A DNA stretch of 41,934 nucleotides from Flexithrix dorotheae DSM 6795 (GTDB taxonomy: Bacteria > Bacteroidota > Bacteroidia > Cytophagales > Flammeovirgaceae). This document shows, one piece after another, positions 33,811-41,934 of this stretch (position 1 is its first letter; the number at the start of each line of letters is the position of its first letter). The position numbers and the translations under genes are program-made. Below the pieces are notes generated by a model, which searched no databases, was not told the DNA's origin, and worked only from the letters and a program-made list of their open reading frames with translations. The stretch covers positions 1 through 41,934 of the forward strand of contig NZ_KB903464.1 in the NCBI RefSeq assembly GCF_000379765.1. Reading direction: 5' to 3'.

Positions 33811-34320
33811 AAGTAAATTTTTCTGGTTAAAAAAACAGGAAACTTTTCTATTCCAGTTATGTTTAGGATTTCCCTCCTTTACATGGATAGAAATCTATGC
33901 TCAATTGGATATTGGAGTGAAAAGCTTTGCATAGTTATAATTTGATTTTTGAGGAAGCGAATTAAATCTACAATCAGGGTAAAATTCTATACAAACGGGT
34001 GATTTTTCTGTTTCAGGAAATGGTTTAAAAAAGTAAGGTTAGCCCTTAAAACTGTTTTTTTAGAAGCTTAACCTTTCGATTTACAGTTGATAAATATATT
34101 ATTTCCTGAATAATCAGCCAGGGTAATTGTTTTTTATGGATTTATTCCCTGTTCGGTAATTCGTTTCCAATCAATTCAATTACCATCAATGATTTAATTA
34201 CCCTACCCAAATTTGAAAAAATCTGAAAAATTGCCGGGTTCTTCTATACAATTCCTCTGAACGTCTATGTGCATAATATAAATTGAGTTACAGTCATTTA
34301 TTTAGCTTTCATAAAAGCAA
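33811..34320. other. Divergent promoter region with GGTAATT boxes
   Basis: 510 bp between the protease (minus) and efflux operon (plus). It holds four GGTAATT boxes at 34121-34203. TAGCTTTC at 34303-34310 (with TTG at 34283-34285) is a weak promoter candidate just before the TolC gene. No gene recognised. Confidence 0.45.
34121..34203. promoter_or_regulatory. Four nested GGTAATT boxes (two forward, two reverse)
   Basis: GGGTAATT at 34121-34128 and GGTAATT at 34155-34161 are followed by AATTACC at 34178-34184 and AATTACCC at 34196-34203. The outer pair forms an 8-bp inverted repeat and the inner pair a 7-bp one. It is an operator-like arrangement 118 bp or more upstream of the efflux genes. 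Confidence 0.4.
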
Positions 34321-35676
34321 ATGACTATGAAAAATTTATCATATAATCATCTGATTATTTCTTTCTTGATGATTACAAGCTGTTTCCAAAGTTTTGGACA
34401 GGTAAATCAGGAGCCGACCGTTCCCTTAAAATGGGATTTAAGCAATTGTATATCCTACGCCATTGCCAATAATATCACCGTGAAGCAGGTGGAAATGGCT
34501 CAGCAAAGTAGTGATGTAAATCTGGAGCAATCCAAGGCAGCCTGGTTACCTAGCCTGAGTGCTACAGCTAGTCAGAACCTTACACGAGGAACAAGTATAG
34601 ATCCTATCACCAGTGATTTTCTTTCCCAAAAAATTCATTCCACCAGTTTGGGTATAAATGCCCAAATGACACTCTACGGTGGAAATAAAATCAATAATCA
34701 GATAAAACAAAATAAAATGCTGGTGGAACAAAATTCTCTGTTTGTAGAGGAGTCCAAAAACAATATCACCTTGGAGGTTACTAAAGCATTTTTGCTTACA
34801 CTTTATTACCGGGAAGGTATTGAAATTGCCGATCATAATCTTAATGCCTCGGCCAGACAATTGGAACAAACTCAGGCGCTATACGATGCCGGTTCTGTAG
34901 CAGCCAAAGATCTTGCAGATATTCAATCTCAATATGCTTCAGATCAATATGCCATGGTCTCTGCACAAAATGCCTACGACCAGCAAGTTTTAACTTTAAA
35001 GCAATTATTGGAACTCGAGCCTGGACAAGAGTTTGAACCCTCATTTCCTGCATCAGACCTTGAAGTAAAGGTGCTAATTCCTGATAAAATGGAGGTTTAT
35101 CAGCGATCATTAGAATTTCTTCCAGAGATAAAAGCAAGCCAGATGCAAATGGATATTTCTTCAATTGACCTTAAAATTGCCAAGGCGGGATATCAACCTA
35201 CTTTGGCATTAGTTGGCAGACTCTCCTCGGGTTTTACCAGCACACAACCGTATACTTTTTCCGAACAACTGGATAATAATTTTAATCAGGGAATCGGGCT
35301 TTCACTTAGCATTCCCATCTTTTCAAATCTTAAAAACAAATCCAATGTGCAATTGGCAAAAATTGCGATGGAATCTGCCAACTTAGACAGGATTGCTACC
35401 AAAAAGGAAGTATACAGAAAAGTGGAAAGTGCTCATCAAAGCGCAACAGGAGCACAAGGAGAGATGGACGCTGCAAAAATTCAAGTGGAAGCTGCAAAGG
35501 TTTCATATGATCTTTCCCAGGAACAATATGAGCTTGGATTAATCAATACAACTGAATTACTGATTGACCAAAATAACTATTTGACAGCCCAACAAAAATA
35601 CCTGCAAACGAAATATACCACCCTGTTATATTTCGAATTGCTTCAATTTTATCAGGGAGAACCTATTAAATTATAA
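34321..35676 (+). CDS. TolC-family outer-membrane efflux protein
   Basis: A 451-residue protein with a signal peptide (about 1-27, ending SCFQSFGQ). It has the two tandem halves of the OEP family: LSNCISYAIANNITVKQVEMAQQSS at the start of the first, IAKAGYQPTLALVGRLSSGF and GIGLSLSIPIF in the second, and long helices with heptad-like A/Q/L patterns (residues 150-220 and 350-410). It should form the outer-membrane channel-tunnel of the exporter. It starts the operon, 9 bp before the adaptor gene. There are two closely spaced start codons (ATG ACT ATG). Confidence 0.94.
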   Translation: MTMKNLSYNHLIISFLMITSCFQSFGQVNQEPTVPLKWDLSNCISYAIANNITVKQVEMAQQSSDVNLEQSKAAWLPSLSATASQNLTRGTSIDPITSDFLSQKIHSTSLGINAQMTLYGGNKINNQIKQNKMLVEQNSLFVEESKNNITLEVTKAFLLTLYYREGIEIADHNLNASARQLEQTQALYDAGSVAAKDLADIQSQYASDQYAMVSAQNAYDQQVLTLKQLLELEPGQEFEPSFPASDLEVKVLIPDKMEVYQRSLEFLPEIKASQMQMDISSIDLKIAKAGYQPTLALVGRLSSGFTSTQPYTFSEQLDNNFNQGIGLSLSIPIFSNLKNKSNVQLAKIAMESANLDRIATKKEVYRKVESAHQSATGAQGEMDAAKIQVEAAKVSYDLSQEQYELGLINTTELLIDQNNYLTAQQKYLQTKYTTLLYFELLQFYQGEPIKL

Positions 35677-35685
35677 TTTATTGAG

Positions 35686-36972
35686 ATGAAAAAAATCACC
35701 CTTTATGCCTGCCTATTTCTGGCAGCAGGATTAGCCACCTACTTCTTTATTCTAAAGGAGGAAGACCAACAGGTGAAAGTGGAAACGGTAAAAGCTGTGA
35801 AAGGTACGATTAATCATATCATTACGGCAACAGGAACCATCGAACCCCTAACACAGGTAGAGGTGGGTACACAGGTGTCCGGGGTAATCCAGAAAATTTA
35901 TGTGGATTATAATTCTAAAGTGAAGTCCGGACAACTACTCGCTGAATTGGATAAGACCAATTTAAGCGCAACACTTGAAGAAGCGAATGCTTCATTAAAC
36001 ACCGCTTTGAATGAGCAGAATTACCTCCAGAAAAACTTTGACAGAATAGCAAAACTCTATCAAAGTAAGAAGGTGAGTCAGGTGGATTATGAAGAGGCTG
36101 AATACAAATTAAATAATTCCAAGGGGGTTGTAGCCCAACGGAAATCCGATGTCAGCCGGGCAAAAACCAATTTGGGATATGCCAACATTTATTCACCAAT
36201 TGATGGAGTAGTTTTGTCTCGTTCAGTAGACGAGGGGCAAACTGTAGCGGCAAGCTACAGTACCCCAACGCTATTTACCATTGCTCAGGACTTGAAACAA
36301 ATGCAGGTAGAAGCTGCAGTGGACGAAGCCGATATCGGTCAGGTGAAAGTAGGTCAAAGGGTGATCTTTTCGGTAGATGCCTATCCAGATGATGAATTCT
36401 CCGGTACTATTACTCAAGTAAGACTGGAACCTATAGAAGAATCCAATGTCATTACATATACGGTAATTATAAAAGCCGAAAATCCTGATTTAAAACTGAT
36501 GCCGGGTTTAACGGCCAGTATTTCTGCCTATACTTTGGAATTATCTGATGTACTTACTTTGCAAGCCAAGGCTTTAAGATTTGAACCCGACCGGCAAATT
36601 TTGAGGGCTTATATGTCCAACTTTCAGGAAGATGGTAAAACCAACCTGGCTGAAGCTCAAAATCCTGAAAACAACAATATGGTGCCAGTGGGTATGCCTC
36701 CAAAATTTAAGGAAAACCATCCTCGGGGTGAACTATCGGAGAATGAAAAAATAGTTTGGATAAAAAATGATGATGATATTCGGCCGCAAAAAATTGTAAT
36801 TGGGGAAAGTGATGGAGTTCAGGTACAGATTATTGAAGGTTTGGCAGAGGGAGATGAGGTAGTATATGCAATGGAAATATCCGATCCTCCAAGAGAGAGA
36901 GGAGAAGGAGAAATGGGGGAACCCTCCAGCCCATTTATGCCCCAAAGACCAGGGAGTAACAGGAAGAAATAG
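35686..36972 (+). CDS. MacA-like periplasmic adaptor (RND/ABC membrane-fusion protein)
   Basis: A 428-residue adaptor with an N-terminal membrane anchor (6-23) and no lipobox. The lipoyl-type half motif GTQVSGVIQKIYVDYNSKVKSGQLLAELD (61-89) is followed by a helical hairpin (about 95-165), the second lipoyl half (SPIDGVVLSRSVDEGQTVAAS) and beta-barrel and membrane-proximal domains. An insertion of about 70 residues, with NNNMVPVGMPPKFKENHPRGE, lies before the last domain, and the tail is low-complexity (GEGEMGEPSSPFMPQRPGSNRKK). It bridges the MacB pump to the TolC channel. Gene order TolC-MacA-MacB ATPase-MacB permease supports this. Confidence 0.92.
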   Translation: MKKITLYACLFLAAGLATYFFILKEEDQQVKVETVKAVKGTINHIITATGTIEPLTQVEVGTQVSGVIQKIYVDYNSKVKSGQLLAELDKTNLSATLEEANASLNTALNEQNYLQKNFDRIAKLYQSKKVSQVDYEEAEYKLNNSKGVVAQRKSDVSRAKTNLGYANIYSPIDGVVLSRSVDEGQTVAASYSTPTLFTIAQDLKQMQVEAAVDEADIGQVKVGQRVIFSVDAYPDDEFSGTITQVRLEPIEESNVITYTVIIKAENPDLKLMPGLTASISAYTLELSDVLTLQAKALRFEPDRQILRAYMSNFQEDGKTNLAEAQNPENNNMVPVGMPPKFKENHPRGELSENEKIVWIKNDDDIRPQKIVIGESDGVQVQIIEGLAEGDEVVYAMEISDPPRERGEGEMGEPSSPFMPQRPGSNRKK

Positions 36973-37005
36973 GAAATATGAAGAATCTAATAATTTCTCA
37001 AAATC

Positions 37006-37752
37006 ATGGATAAAACCATCATTAAAATAGAAGAAATCAAAAGAGAATTTCTTATAGGAAATGAAACGGTAAGAGCGCTTAAGGGGATTTCCTTTTCCGT
37101 TACTCAGGGAGAATTTGTAACCATTATGGGTACAAGTGGTTCTGGAAAATCGACCCTTCTGAATATTTTGGGTTGCCTGGACCAACCTACATCCGGGATT
37201 TATGAATTGGATCAGGTAGCAGTGAAGAATTTAAGTAAAAATGCATTAGCTAAATTGCGGAATGAAAAAATTGGATTTATTTTTCAATCCTATAACCTCC
37301 TGCCCAGAACGACTGCCATAGAAAATGTGGAACTTCCCTTGTATTATAACAAAACAGTTTCATCAAAAGAAAGAAAAGAACGTGCAGAAAATGCATTAAA
37401 CTTAGTTGGTTTGGCAGATAGAATGGATCATACACCAAGTCAGCTTTCCGGTGGGCAGCAACAAAGGGTTGCCATTGCCAGGGCAATTGTAAATGACCCG
37501 GTTGTAATCCTGGCGGATGAAGCAACCGGAAACCTGGATACCCGGACTTCTTATGAGATCATGGCACTTTTCCAGGATTTAAACAACAGAGGTAAAACCA
37601 TTGCTTTTGTAACTCACGAACCTGATATAGCCTTATTTAGTAACCGAACGATAGTACTGAGGGATGGCCATATAATCAAAGACAACCCGGTAGACAATAT
37701 TAATATTGCTGCTGAAGCTTTACAAAAATTACCTTTAGAAGAAGAGTTATGA
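37006..37752 (+). CDS. MacB-type ABC transporter ATP-binding subunit
   Basis: A 248-residue ATPase of the LolD/MacB group. Walker A TSGSGKST is at 43-50, the Q-loop at FQSYNLLP (93-100), the signature [14 protein letters not shown] at 147-160, Walker [13 protein letters not shown] at 167-178 and the switch His204 in FVTHEPD. The residue after the catalytic Glu172 is Ala, not the more common Pro. In Proteobacteria ATPase and permease are fused in one MacB chain; here they are separate genes. The stop overlaps the start of the permease gene by 4 bp. Confidence 0.95.
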   Translation: MDKTIIKIEEIKREFLIGNETVRALKGISFSVTQGEFVTIMGTSGSGKSTLLNILGCLDQPTSGIYELDQVAVKNLSKNALAKLRNEKIGFIFQSYNLLPRTTAIENVELPLYYNKTVSSKERKERAENALNLVGLADRMDHTPSQLSGGQQQRVAIARAIVNDPVVILADEATGNLDTRTSYEIMALFQDLNNRGKTIAFVTHEPDIALFSNRTIVLRDGHIIKDNPVDNINIAAEALQKLPLEEEL

Positions 37753-38969
37753 AAACTATAAACCTGATTAAAATTGCCTGGAAGGCACTTCAGCGAAATA
37801 AAACAAGGGCATTTCTTACTATGCTTGGAATTATAATTGGAGTAGCCTCAGTAATAGCCATGATGGCTATAGGGGAAGGATCCAAACAAAGTATCCGAAA
37901 TCAGATCTCAAGCATGGGATCTAACATGCTATCAATCATGCCTGGAAGCGATTTCCGCGGTGGGGTAAGGCGGGACAACAGTGAATCACAATCTCTTACT
38001 CTAACCGATTTAAAAGCTTTACAAACTAAAAGTACTACCATCTCCTATATTTCCCCACAGGTGAATGGGGGAGGGCAGGCTATTTTTGGTTCAAACAACT
38101 GGCCTACTTCTATTTATGGAGTAGGCGAAAATTATACAGCTATCCGTAAGCTGGAAATAGCCAGTGGTGTGATGTTTACCGAAAATGATATTAAGATGGC
38201 AGCAAAAGTTGCAGTTATTGGGCAAACTATTGTAGAAAACCTCTTTGGAGATGGCACAGATCCGGTGGGGCAAACCATTCGGTTCGATCGTATTCCATTT
38301 AAAATAATAGGAGTGTTAAAGGAAAAAGGTACCAATACCTTTGGGCAGGACCAGGATGATATTATACTGGCTCCTTATACTACTGTTCAGAAAAGGATAC
38401 TGGCTTCAGAACACCTTCGGTCAATAGTTGCCTCTGCAAAAAGTGAGGAAATAGCTGATGAGGCAGTGGAAGAATTGTCAGATATTTTAAGGGTATCACA
38501 CAATCTCAAAGCGGATGATGAGGACGATTTTCATGTACGGTCACAGCAGGAATTGATTTCCACATTTAGTTCAACTACGGCAATTCTCACTGTCTTATTG
38601 GTGGCTATTGCCAGTATTTCCCTTGTGGTAGGTGGGATTGGAATCATGAATATCATGTATGTTTCCGTAACTGAACGGACCCGGGAGATCGGGCTAAGAA
38701 TGGCCATTGGAGGAAGAGGGGTTGACATTTTGATGCAGTTTTTGGTGGAAGCCATTTTGATAAGTGTTACCGGTGGTTTAATTGGGGTATTATTGGGAAT
38801 TGGCAGTACATTAGGTGTTTCCACCTATCTGAGGTGGCCGACATCCGTAACTTCAGAATCTATTATTATATCTTTCCTGGTTTGTGCGATTACCGGAATC
38901 TTTTTTGGATGGTACCCAGCACGAAAAGCTGCCGGTCTTGATCCAATTGTAGCACTTCGATATGAATGA
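37749..38969 (+). CDS. MacB-type ABC transporter permease (FtsX fold)
   Basis: A 406-residue membrane protein with helix 1 at about 22-42 (FLTMLGIIIGVASVIAMMAIG). A large periplasmic domain at 45-270 follows (SMGSNMLSIMPGSDFRGG, then ATKVAVIGQTI-like segments), and three C-terminal FtsX helices lie at about 275-300, 325-355 and 368-390, ending in PARKAAGLDPIVALRYE. This is the MacB core-domain plus FtsX layout of mechanotransmission pumps, which drive substrates from the periplasm through TolC. The substrate is unknown (macrolides, peptides or siderophores are family examples). It ends the four-gene exporter group. Confidence 0.95.
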   Translation: MKTINLIKIAWKALQRNKTRAFLTMLGIIIGVASVIAMMAIGEGSKQSIRNQISSMGSNMLSIMPGSDFRGGVRRDNSESQSLTLTDLKALQTKSTTISYISPQVNGGGQAIFGSNNWPTSIYGVGENYTAIRKLEIASGVMFTENDIKMAAKVAVIGQTIVENLFGDGTDPVGQTIRFDRIPFKIIGVLKEKGTNTFGQDQDDIILAPYTTVQKRILASEHLRSIVASAKSEEIADEAVEELSDILRVSHNLKADDEDDFHVRSQQELISTFSSTTAILTVLLVAIASISLVVGGIGIMNIMYVSVTERTREIGLRMAIGGRGVDILMQFLVEAILISVTGGLIGVLLGIGSTLGVSTYLRWPTSVTSESIIISFLVCAITGIFFGWYPARKAAGLDPIVALRYE

Positions 38970-39294
38970 AATGATGTTTTTAAGTATATTATGACGCTTA
39001 TAAAGAAAGGATGATTATTTAAGCTAAAACGCTTTTCAAAAACTATTGCCAGAAAAAAGATATAATTTTCTGTTACGAGAAGCATTTCTGGCAGACTTTC
39101 ATCAATTTTGCAGGTCTTTAGTTGTAACTGGAAAGGGCAAATAATCCTCTTCCCAATTGGGTAAAATGGAGGGGGAAATTTCCTGAAAGGGTAGTAGTTT
39201 ACAGGAAAGAATTTTCAAAGAGAAACACCAGTCTAAGGCTGTTATCTCAGTAGGAGGTCACAACTGATTAAATAAAATAAAAAGCTTCAACACC
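38970..39294. other. Intergenic stretch after the exporter operon
   Basis: 325 bp. TGCCAGAAA (39047-39055) pairs with TTTCTGGCA (39085-39093) across a 29-nt loop, a possible but weak terminator. CCCAATTGGG at 39152-39161 is a 10-bp palindrome upstream of the kinase gene. No gene or clear promoter seen. Confidence 0.4.
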
Positions 39295-40386
39295 ATGAAT
39301 GCCAGAATAAAACCAAGTAGTTTCGCAAATGGAGATAAGGATAAAAAAAAGCAGAGATACCTACTGATTCTGATGCATATTCTGGTTTGGGGTATTATAT
39401 TTTATATGCCTTTTCTATCCAATTTTCGATCTCCAAAAACACTTAGTGACCTCTTTAGAGAATTCAGACCTCCTATATTTTTTGCTTTAATTTTTTACAT
39501 CAATTACTTTTTTCTAATTAGAAAATTTGTATTTACCAAAAAAATATGGGCTTTTTTGCTGGTAAATATAGGTCTGTACATTTGCTGTATTTTTATTTTA
39601 GAATATTTCAGAGATTTTAATTTTCAGAAAATTGATCAGGCCACCGAAAGTCTCCAGGAAATGGACAGAAGGCCGGGACCAAGTTTTATTGAGGTGTTTT
39701 TGAGGCTATTTTTAGCATTTATGATGACTACTGGTGTGACCGTGGCGATTAAAATTACCTCCAAATGGTTTCATTCGGAACATTTACGGAAAGAATTGGA
39801 AAAGGAACACTTAAAATCAGAATTACTTCACCTAAAAAATCAACTTAATCCACATTTTCTTTTCAATACCCTAAATAATATTTACGGATTAATCATACAG
39901 AATCAGGAAAAGGCACAGGATGCTGTTCATCAACTCAGTAAATTAATGCGGTATCTGCTTTATGATAGTAATGAAAAACTGGTTCCATTAAGCAAAGAAA
40001 TTGAATTTATGCATCACTATATCGACCTGATGCGTTTGCGGCTAATGACAAATGTTTCCGTGCATTATGCATTTCCAAAAAATAATGTTGATTGTGAAAT
40101 AGCCCCTTTGCTTTTTATTTCTCTAATAGAAAATGCATTCAAACATGGAGTAAACCTGAATGCACCTTCGGAAATTGAAATGGAGATGAATCTTAGCAGA
40201 GAAAAAAAATTGGAATTTTATGTTAAAAATACCGCCTTCCCCAAAAGCGATGAAGACAGAAGTGGATCTGGTATAGGCCTGGTCAATTTAAGGAAAAGGC
40301 TAAAACTTCTTTATCCGGAAAACCATACTTTTACCATTCATCAGGAAGATAAATATTTTGAATGTACCCTAACACTACAATTATGA
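39295..40386 (+). CDS. LytS/YehU-type sensor histidine kinase
   Basis: A 363-residue kinase with four membrane helices (about 22-40, 58-76, 82-104 and 131-153), a linker helix, and the His_kinase domain beginning LLHLKNQLNPHFLFNTLNN with phospho-acceptor His187. The ATPase part at about 250-360 has FISLIENAFKHGV (N-box) and SGSGIGLVNLRKRL (G-box). This is the usual Bacteroidota partner of LytTR regulators. The stop overlaps the ATG of the regulator gene (ATGA). The membrane helices are the only candidate sensor. It may control the adjacent efflux operon, which is inferred from position only. Confidence 0.95.
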   Translation: MNARIKPSSFANGDKDKKKQRYLLILMHILVWGIIFYMPFLSNFRSPKTLSDLFREFRPPIFFALIFYINYFFLIRKFVFTKKIWAFLLVNIGLYICCIFILEYFRDFNFQKIDQATESLQEMDRRPGPSFIEVFLRLFLAFMMTTGVTVAIKITSKWFHSEHLRKELEKEHLKSELLHLKNQLNPHFLFNTLNNIYGLIIQNQEKAQDAVHQLSKLMRYLLYDSNEKLVPLSKEIEFMHHYIDLMRLRLMTNVSVHYAFPKNNVDCEIAPLLFISLIENAFKHGVNLNAPSEIEMEMNLSREKKLEFYVKNTAFPKSDEDRSGSGIGLVNLRKRLKLLYPENHTFTIHQEDKYFECTLTLQL

Positions 40387-41108
40387 TCAATTGCCTGATA
40401 GTAGATGATGAACCCTTAGCCCTGGATATTCTTGAGAATTATGTCCGAAAAACCCCTTTTCTAAATTTAAAAGGAAAATGCCTTGGCGTAATTGAAGCTA
40501 TGCAGGCATTGGAAAAGGAAAAGGTTGATTTATTGTTTCTTGATATTCAAATGCCGGAAATTTCAGGTATTAAATTTTCCCAAACCCTTCCGGAAAATAT
40601 TAAAGTTATTTTTACCACAGCTTTCGAACAATACGCTTTGGAAGGGTTTAAGGTAAAAGCACTGGATTACTTGTTAAAGCCTATAAGTTATCAGGAGTTT
40701 CTGATAGCGGCCAATAGGGCAAAAGACTGGTTCGATTTAAATGAAAAAGCCAGCCAGCCTTCGGTAGTGGCTCCGCACACGGAAAGAAGCCTTTTTGTGA
40801 AATCAGAATATAAACTTTTAAAAATTGAATTCGATCACCTCCTTTATGTGCAGGGCCTAAAAGATTATGTGAAATTTTATCAGGTAAATAATGATAAACC
40901 CATATTATCACTGATGAGCCTGAAAACACTGGAAGAAAAATTACCCGAAGATCAGTTTATGAGGGTACACCGATCTTTTATTGTGAACCTCAATAAAATT
41001 GAATCCATTCAGCGGAATGTAATTATTTTTGGAGATACCCATATTCCTGTGGCTGAAAAGTATAAGGAAAAGTTTCATGAATATGTGAAAAGTAAATTTC
41101 TTGAATAA
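40383..41108 (+). CDS. LytTR-family response regulator
   Basis: 241 residues from ATG 40383, the codon that overlaps the kinase stop; an earlier start at 40362 would only add seven residues read from the kinase gene. The receiver domain is at about 1-115 with Asp54 (LLFLDIQMPEISG), Thr-Thr in IFTTAFEQYALEGF and Lys in DYLLKP. The LytTR DNA-binding domain is at about 140-238 (FVKSEYKLLKIEFDHLLYVQGLKDYVKF, then RVHRSFIVNLNKIE). It should bind imperfect direct repeats in target promoters. Together with the upstream kinase it is a two-component system; the targets are unknown. Confidence 0.96.
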   Translation: MINCLIVDDEPLALDILENYVRKTPFLNLKGKCLGVIEAMQALEKEKVDLLFLDIQMPEISGIKFSQTLPENIKVIFTTAFEQYALEGFKVKALDYLLKPISYQEFLIAANRAKDWFDLNEKASQPSVVAPHTERSLFVKSEYKLLKIEFDHLLYVQGLKDYVKFYQVNNDKPILSLMSLKTLEEKLPEDQFMRVHRSFIVNLNKIESIQRNVIIFGDTHIPVAEKYKEKFHEYVKSKFLE

Positions 41109-41174
41109 TATGTAAGCACTTTCCATAAAATAATTATTTCAGTCAATAGGTGAGTAGAAGGCTTTGAAAAAGAC

Positions 41175-41732
41175 TTAATACTCTCTCTGGTTTTCTTTTT
41201 TCATCACCTTATAAATTTCCCTTGACTGTTCAAAGTGTCTTTGTTCATGTGTCACAATTATTTCAAAGGCTTTTCCTAATTTGTAAACAATGTTTTTATT
41301 GGCAGGGGATGAAATTACCACTCCTTTTTCCACCAAATCCTTAGAATTTTCCATTATTTTTTTCAGTTCCGATTGATGTGTTTTGAACCTATCAAGGATT
41401 CCACTTGGTATTTCGCTTTTAGAGGGTTCCCATATGGGAAAGGTTTTCATCTTCTTTCTTCTATCAGGCTGAACAGCCTTTAATACTGTTTGGCCAAAAA
41501 ATGAAATTATAAATCCAAATTTGGCCAAAAATGGAGTTTTATAAGTTCCTTTCCCGATTGAATCAATTATGGGAAAGTAAGTCTGATTAATGAGGATTAA
41601 GTGATCAATATTTTGCGCAATACTCCATTTTTCGGGGCCTGGTTTCCAATTCAGTTCTTCTATACTTAGCTTTCCAAAAGTTTCAGAAAATTTTTGCGTA
41701 ATCCTATCTATTTGTTTACTCCAATTTTCCAT
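41175..41732 (-). CDS. DinB-family protein (putative metal-dependent enzyme)
   Basis: A 185-residue four-helix-bundle protein of the DinB superfamily. The three metal-ligand histidines are readable: His44 in QNIDHLI, and His162 and His166 in VTHEQRHFEQ. The WKPGPEKWSIAQNIDHL segment (29-45) is diagnostic. Members include bacillithiol or mycothiol-dependent transferases and proteins of unknown function; the activity here is unknown. There is no signal peptide. It is convergent to the LytTR gene, with 66 bp between the stops. Confidence 0.88.
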   Translation of the reverse strand: MENWSKQIDRITQKFSETFGKLSIEELNWKPGPEKWSIAQNIDHLILINQTYFPIIDSIGKGTYKTPFLAKFGFIISFFGQTVLKAVQPDRRKKMKTFPIWEPSKSEIPSGILDRFKTHQSELKKIMENSKDLVEKGVVISSPANKNIVYKLGKAFEIIVTHEQRHFEQSREIYKVMKKENQREY

Positions 41733-41861
41733 GTCGAAGGATTTTCAGTTTTTTTTTAGTTAGATTAAATATAATCCTTTTGAGGTTTACCATTCAAAAA
41801 CTACCATGGTTATTGTCGTCTTATTTTTAAGTGCCATAACATTAGAGATGTTCTGGTGTAA

Positions 41862-41891
41862 TTGCTTGATACTCAATAGTTGTTATCTTTG
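41862..41891 (+). promoter_or_regulatory. Strong Bacteroidota-type promoter at the right edge
   Basis: TTG at 41862-41864, exactly 19 bp, then TATCTTTG at 41884-41891, an exact TAnnTTTG. The ATG of the next gene is 16 bp after the element. This is the best promoter match in the window. Confidence 0.6.
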
Positions 41892-41907
41892 GGATAAAAA
41901 ATAAACA

Positions 41908-41934
41908 ATGGCAATATCCTTAAAAGAAATAAGA
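41908..41934 (+). CDS. Start of a gene running off the right edge
   Basis: ATG at 41908 opens a frame reading MAISLKEIR and is cut after nine codons. It follows the promoter candidate at 41862-41891 at a normal distance. Too little is visible to name it. Confidence 0.4.

Noticed and set aside
34083-34091. ACAGTTGAT as a LytTR-regulator box before the efflux operon
   Set aside because: It fits the degenerate 9-mer consensus, but LytTR sites come as direct repeats and no second copy lies at the right spacing; one match is expected by chance in a region of this size.
41128-41139. AAATAATTATTT palindrome between the LytTR and DinB genes as a terminator
   Set aside because: Only A and T, no loop and no T-run; such sequences are frequent in AT-rich intergenic DNA.

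Overview
The window looks like AT-rich chromosomal DNA from a member of the Bacteroidota, probably a free-living, Cytophagia-like organism. The signs are the gene families (LytS/LytTR pair, secreted GH28 and DUF4185-like proteins, MacAB/TolC, S41 lipoprotein protease, a V-type ATPase operon with DUF2764), the scarcity of Shine-Dalgarno sequences, and several promoter candidates of the TTG-N19-TAnnTTTG type. I saw no tRNA, rRNA, CRISPR array, insertion sequence or prophage.

Layout. (1) 3-863: the 3' end of an outer-membrane porin-like gene cut by the left edge. (2) 884-7522: a chemotaxis adaptation block of one methyl-accepting receptor, CheR, CheD and CheB, followed by a small three-helix membrane protein coupled to a membrane histidine kinase. 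The receptor ends in a pentapeptide that fits the CheR/CheB docking consensus. CheA, CheW and CheY are not in the window. (3) 7604-10439, minus strand: a NEW3-domain membrane protein with an ABC-2 type ATPase and permease. (4) 10632-13381: a Crp/Fnr-type regulator, a cupin, a candidate 37-residue membrane protein, a RidA-family protein and an ankyrin protein. (5) 13710-20176: a GH28 pectinase-like enzyme, a retropepsin-like protease and, on the minus strand, a 1193-residue hybrid kinase with PAS, GAF, HisKA, HATPase, REC and HPt domains.

(6) 20177-21318 is a 1.1-kb gene-free stretch with several inverted repeats. (7) 21319-30523 is a compact V-type ATPase operon (E, DUF2764, A, B, D, I, K) bracketed by two tandem-domain universal stress proteins. 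The K subunit keeps every sodium-ligand residue of Enterococcus hirae NtpK at a constant offset of 6, so a sodium-translocating enzyme is predicted. (8) 30967-33810: a secreted DUF4185-like protein and a convergent S41 lipoprotein protease. (9) 34321-41108: a TolC/MacA/MacB tripartite exporter followed by a LytS-type kinase and LytTR response regulator. (10) 41175-41732: a DinB-family protein; a good promoter and the first nine codons of another gene lie at the right edge.

How the parts connect is mostly inferred from adjacency: receptor adaptation (CheR/D/B), ion pumping with stress proteins, and efflux with a two-component pair. The least explained material is non-coding: palindromes and mutually exclusive hairpins before the V-ATPase block, nested GGTAATT boxes before the efflux operon, and an 18-bp palindrome before the DUF4185-like gene. 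I found no wholly new multi-gene system that I could defend. The best leads are the docking-tagged receptor, the duplicated three-helix sensor domain and the predicted sodium V-ATPase with paired stress proteins.
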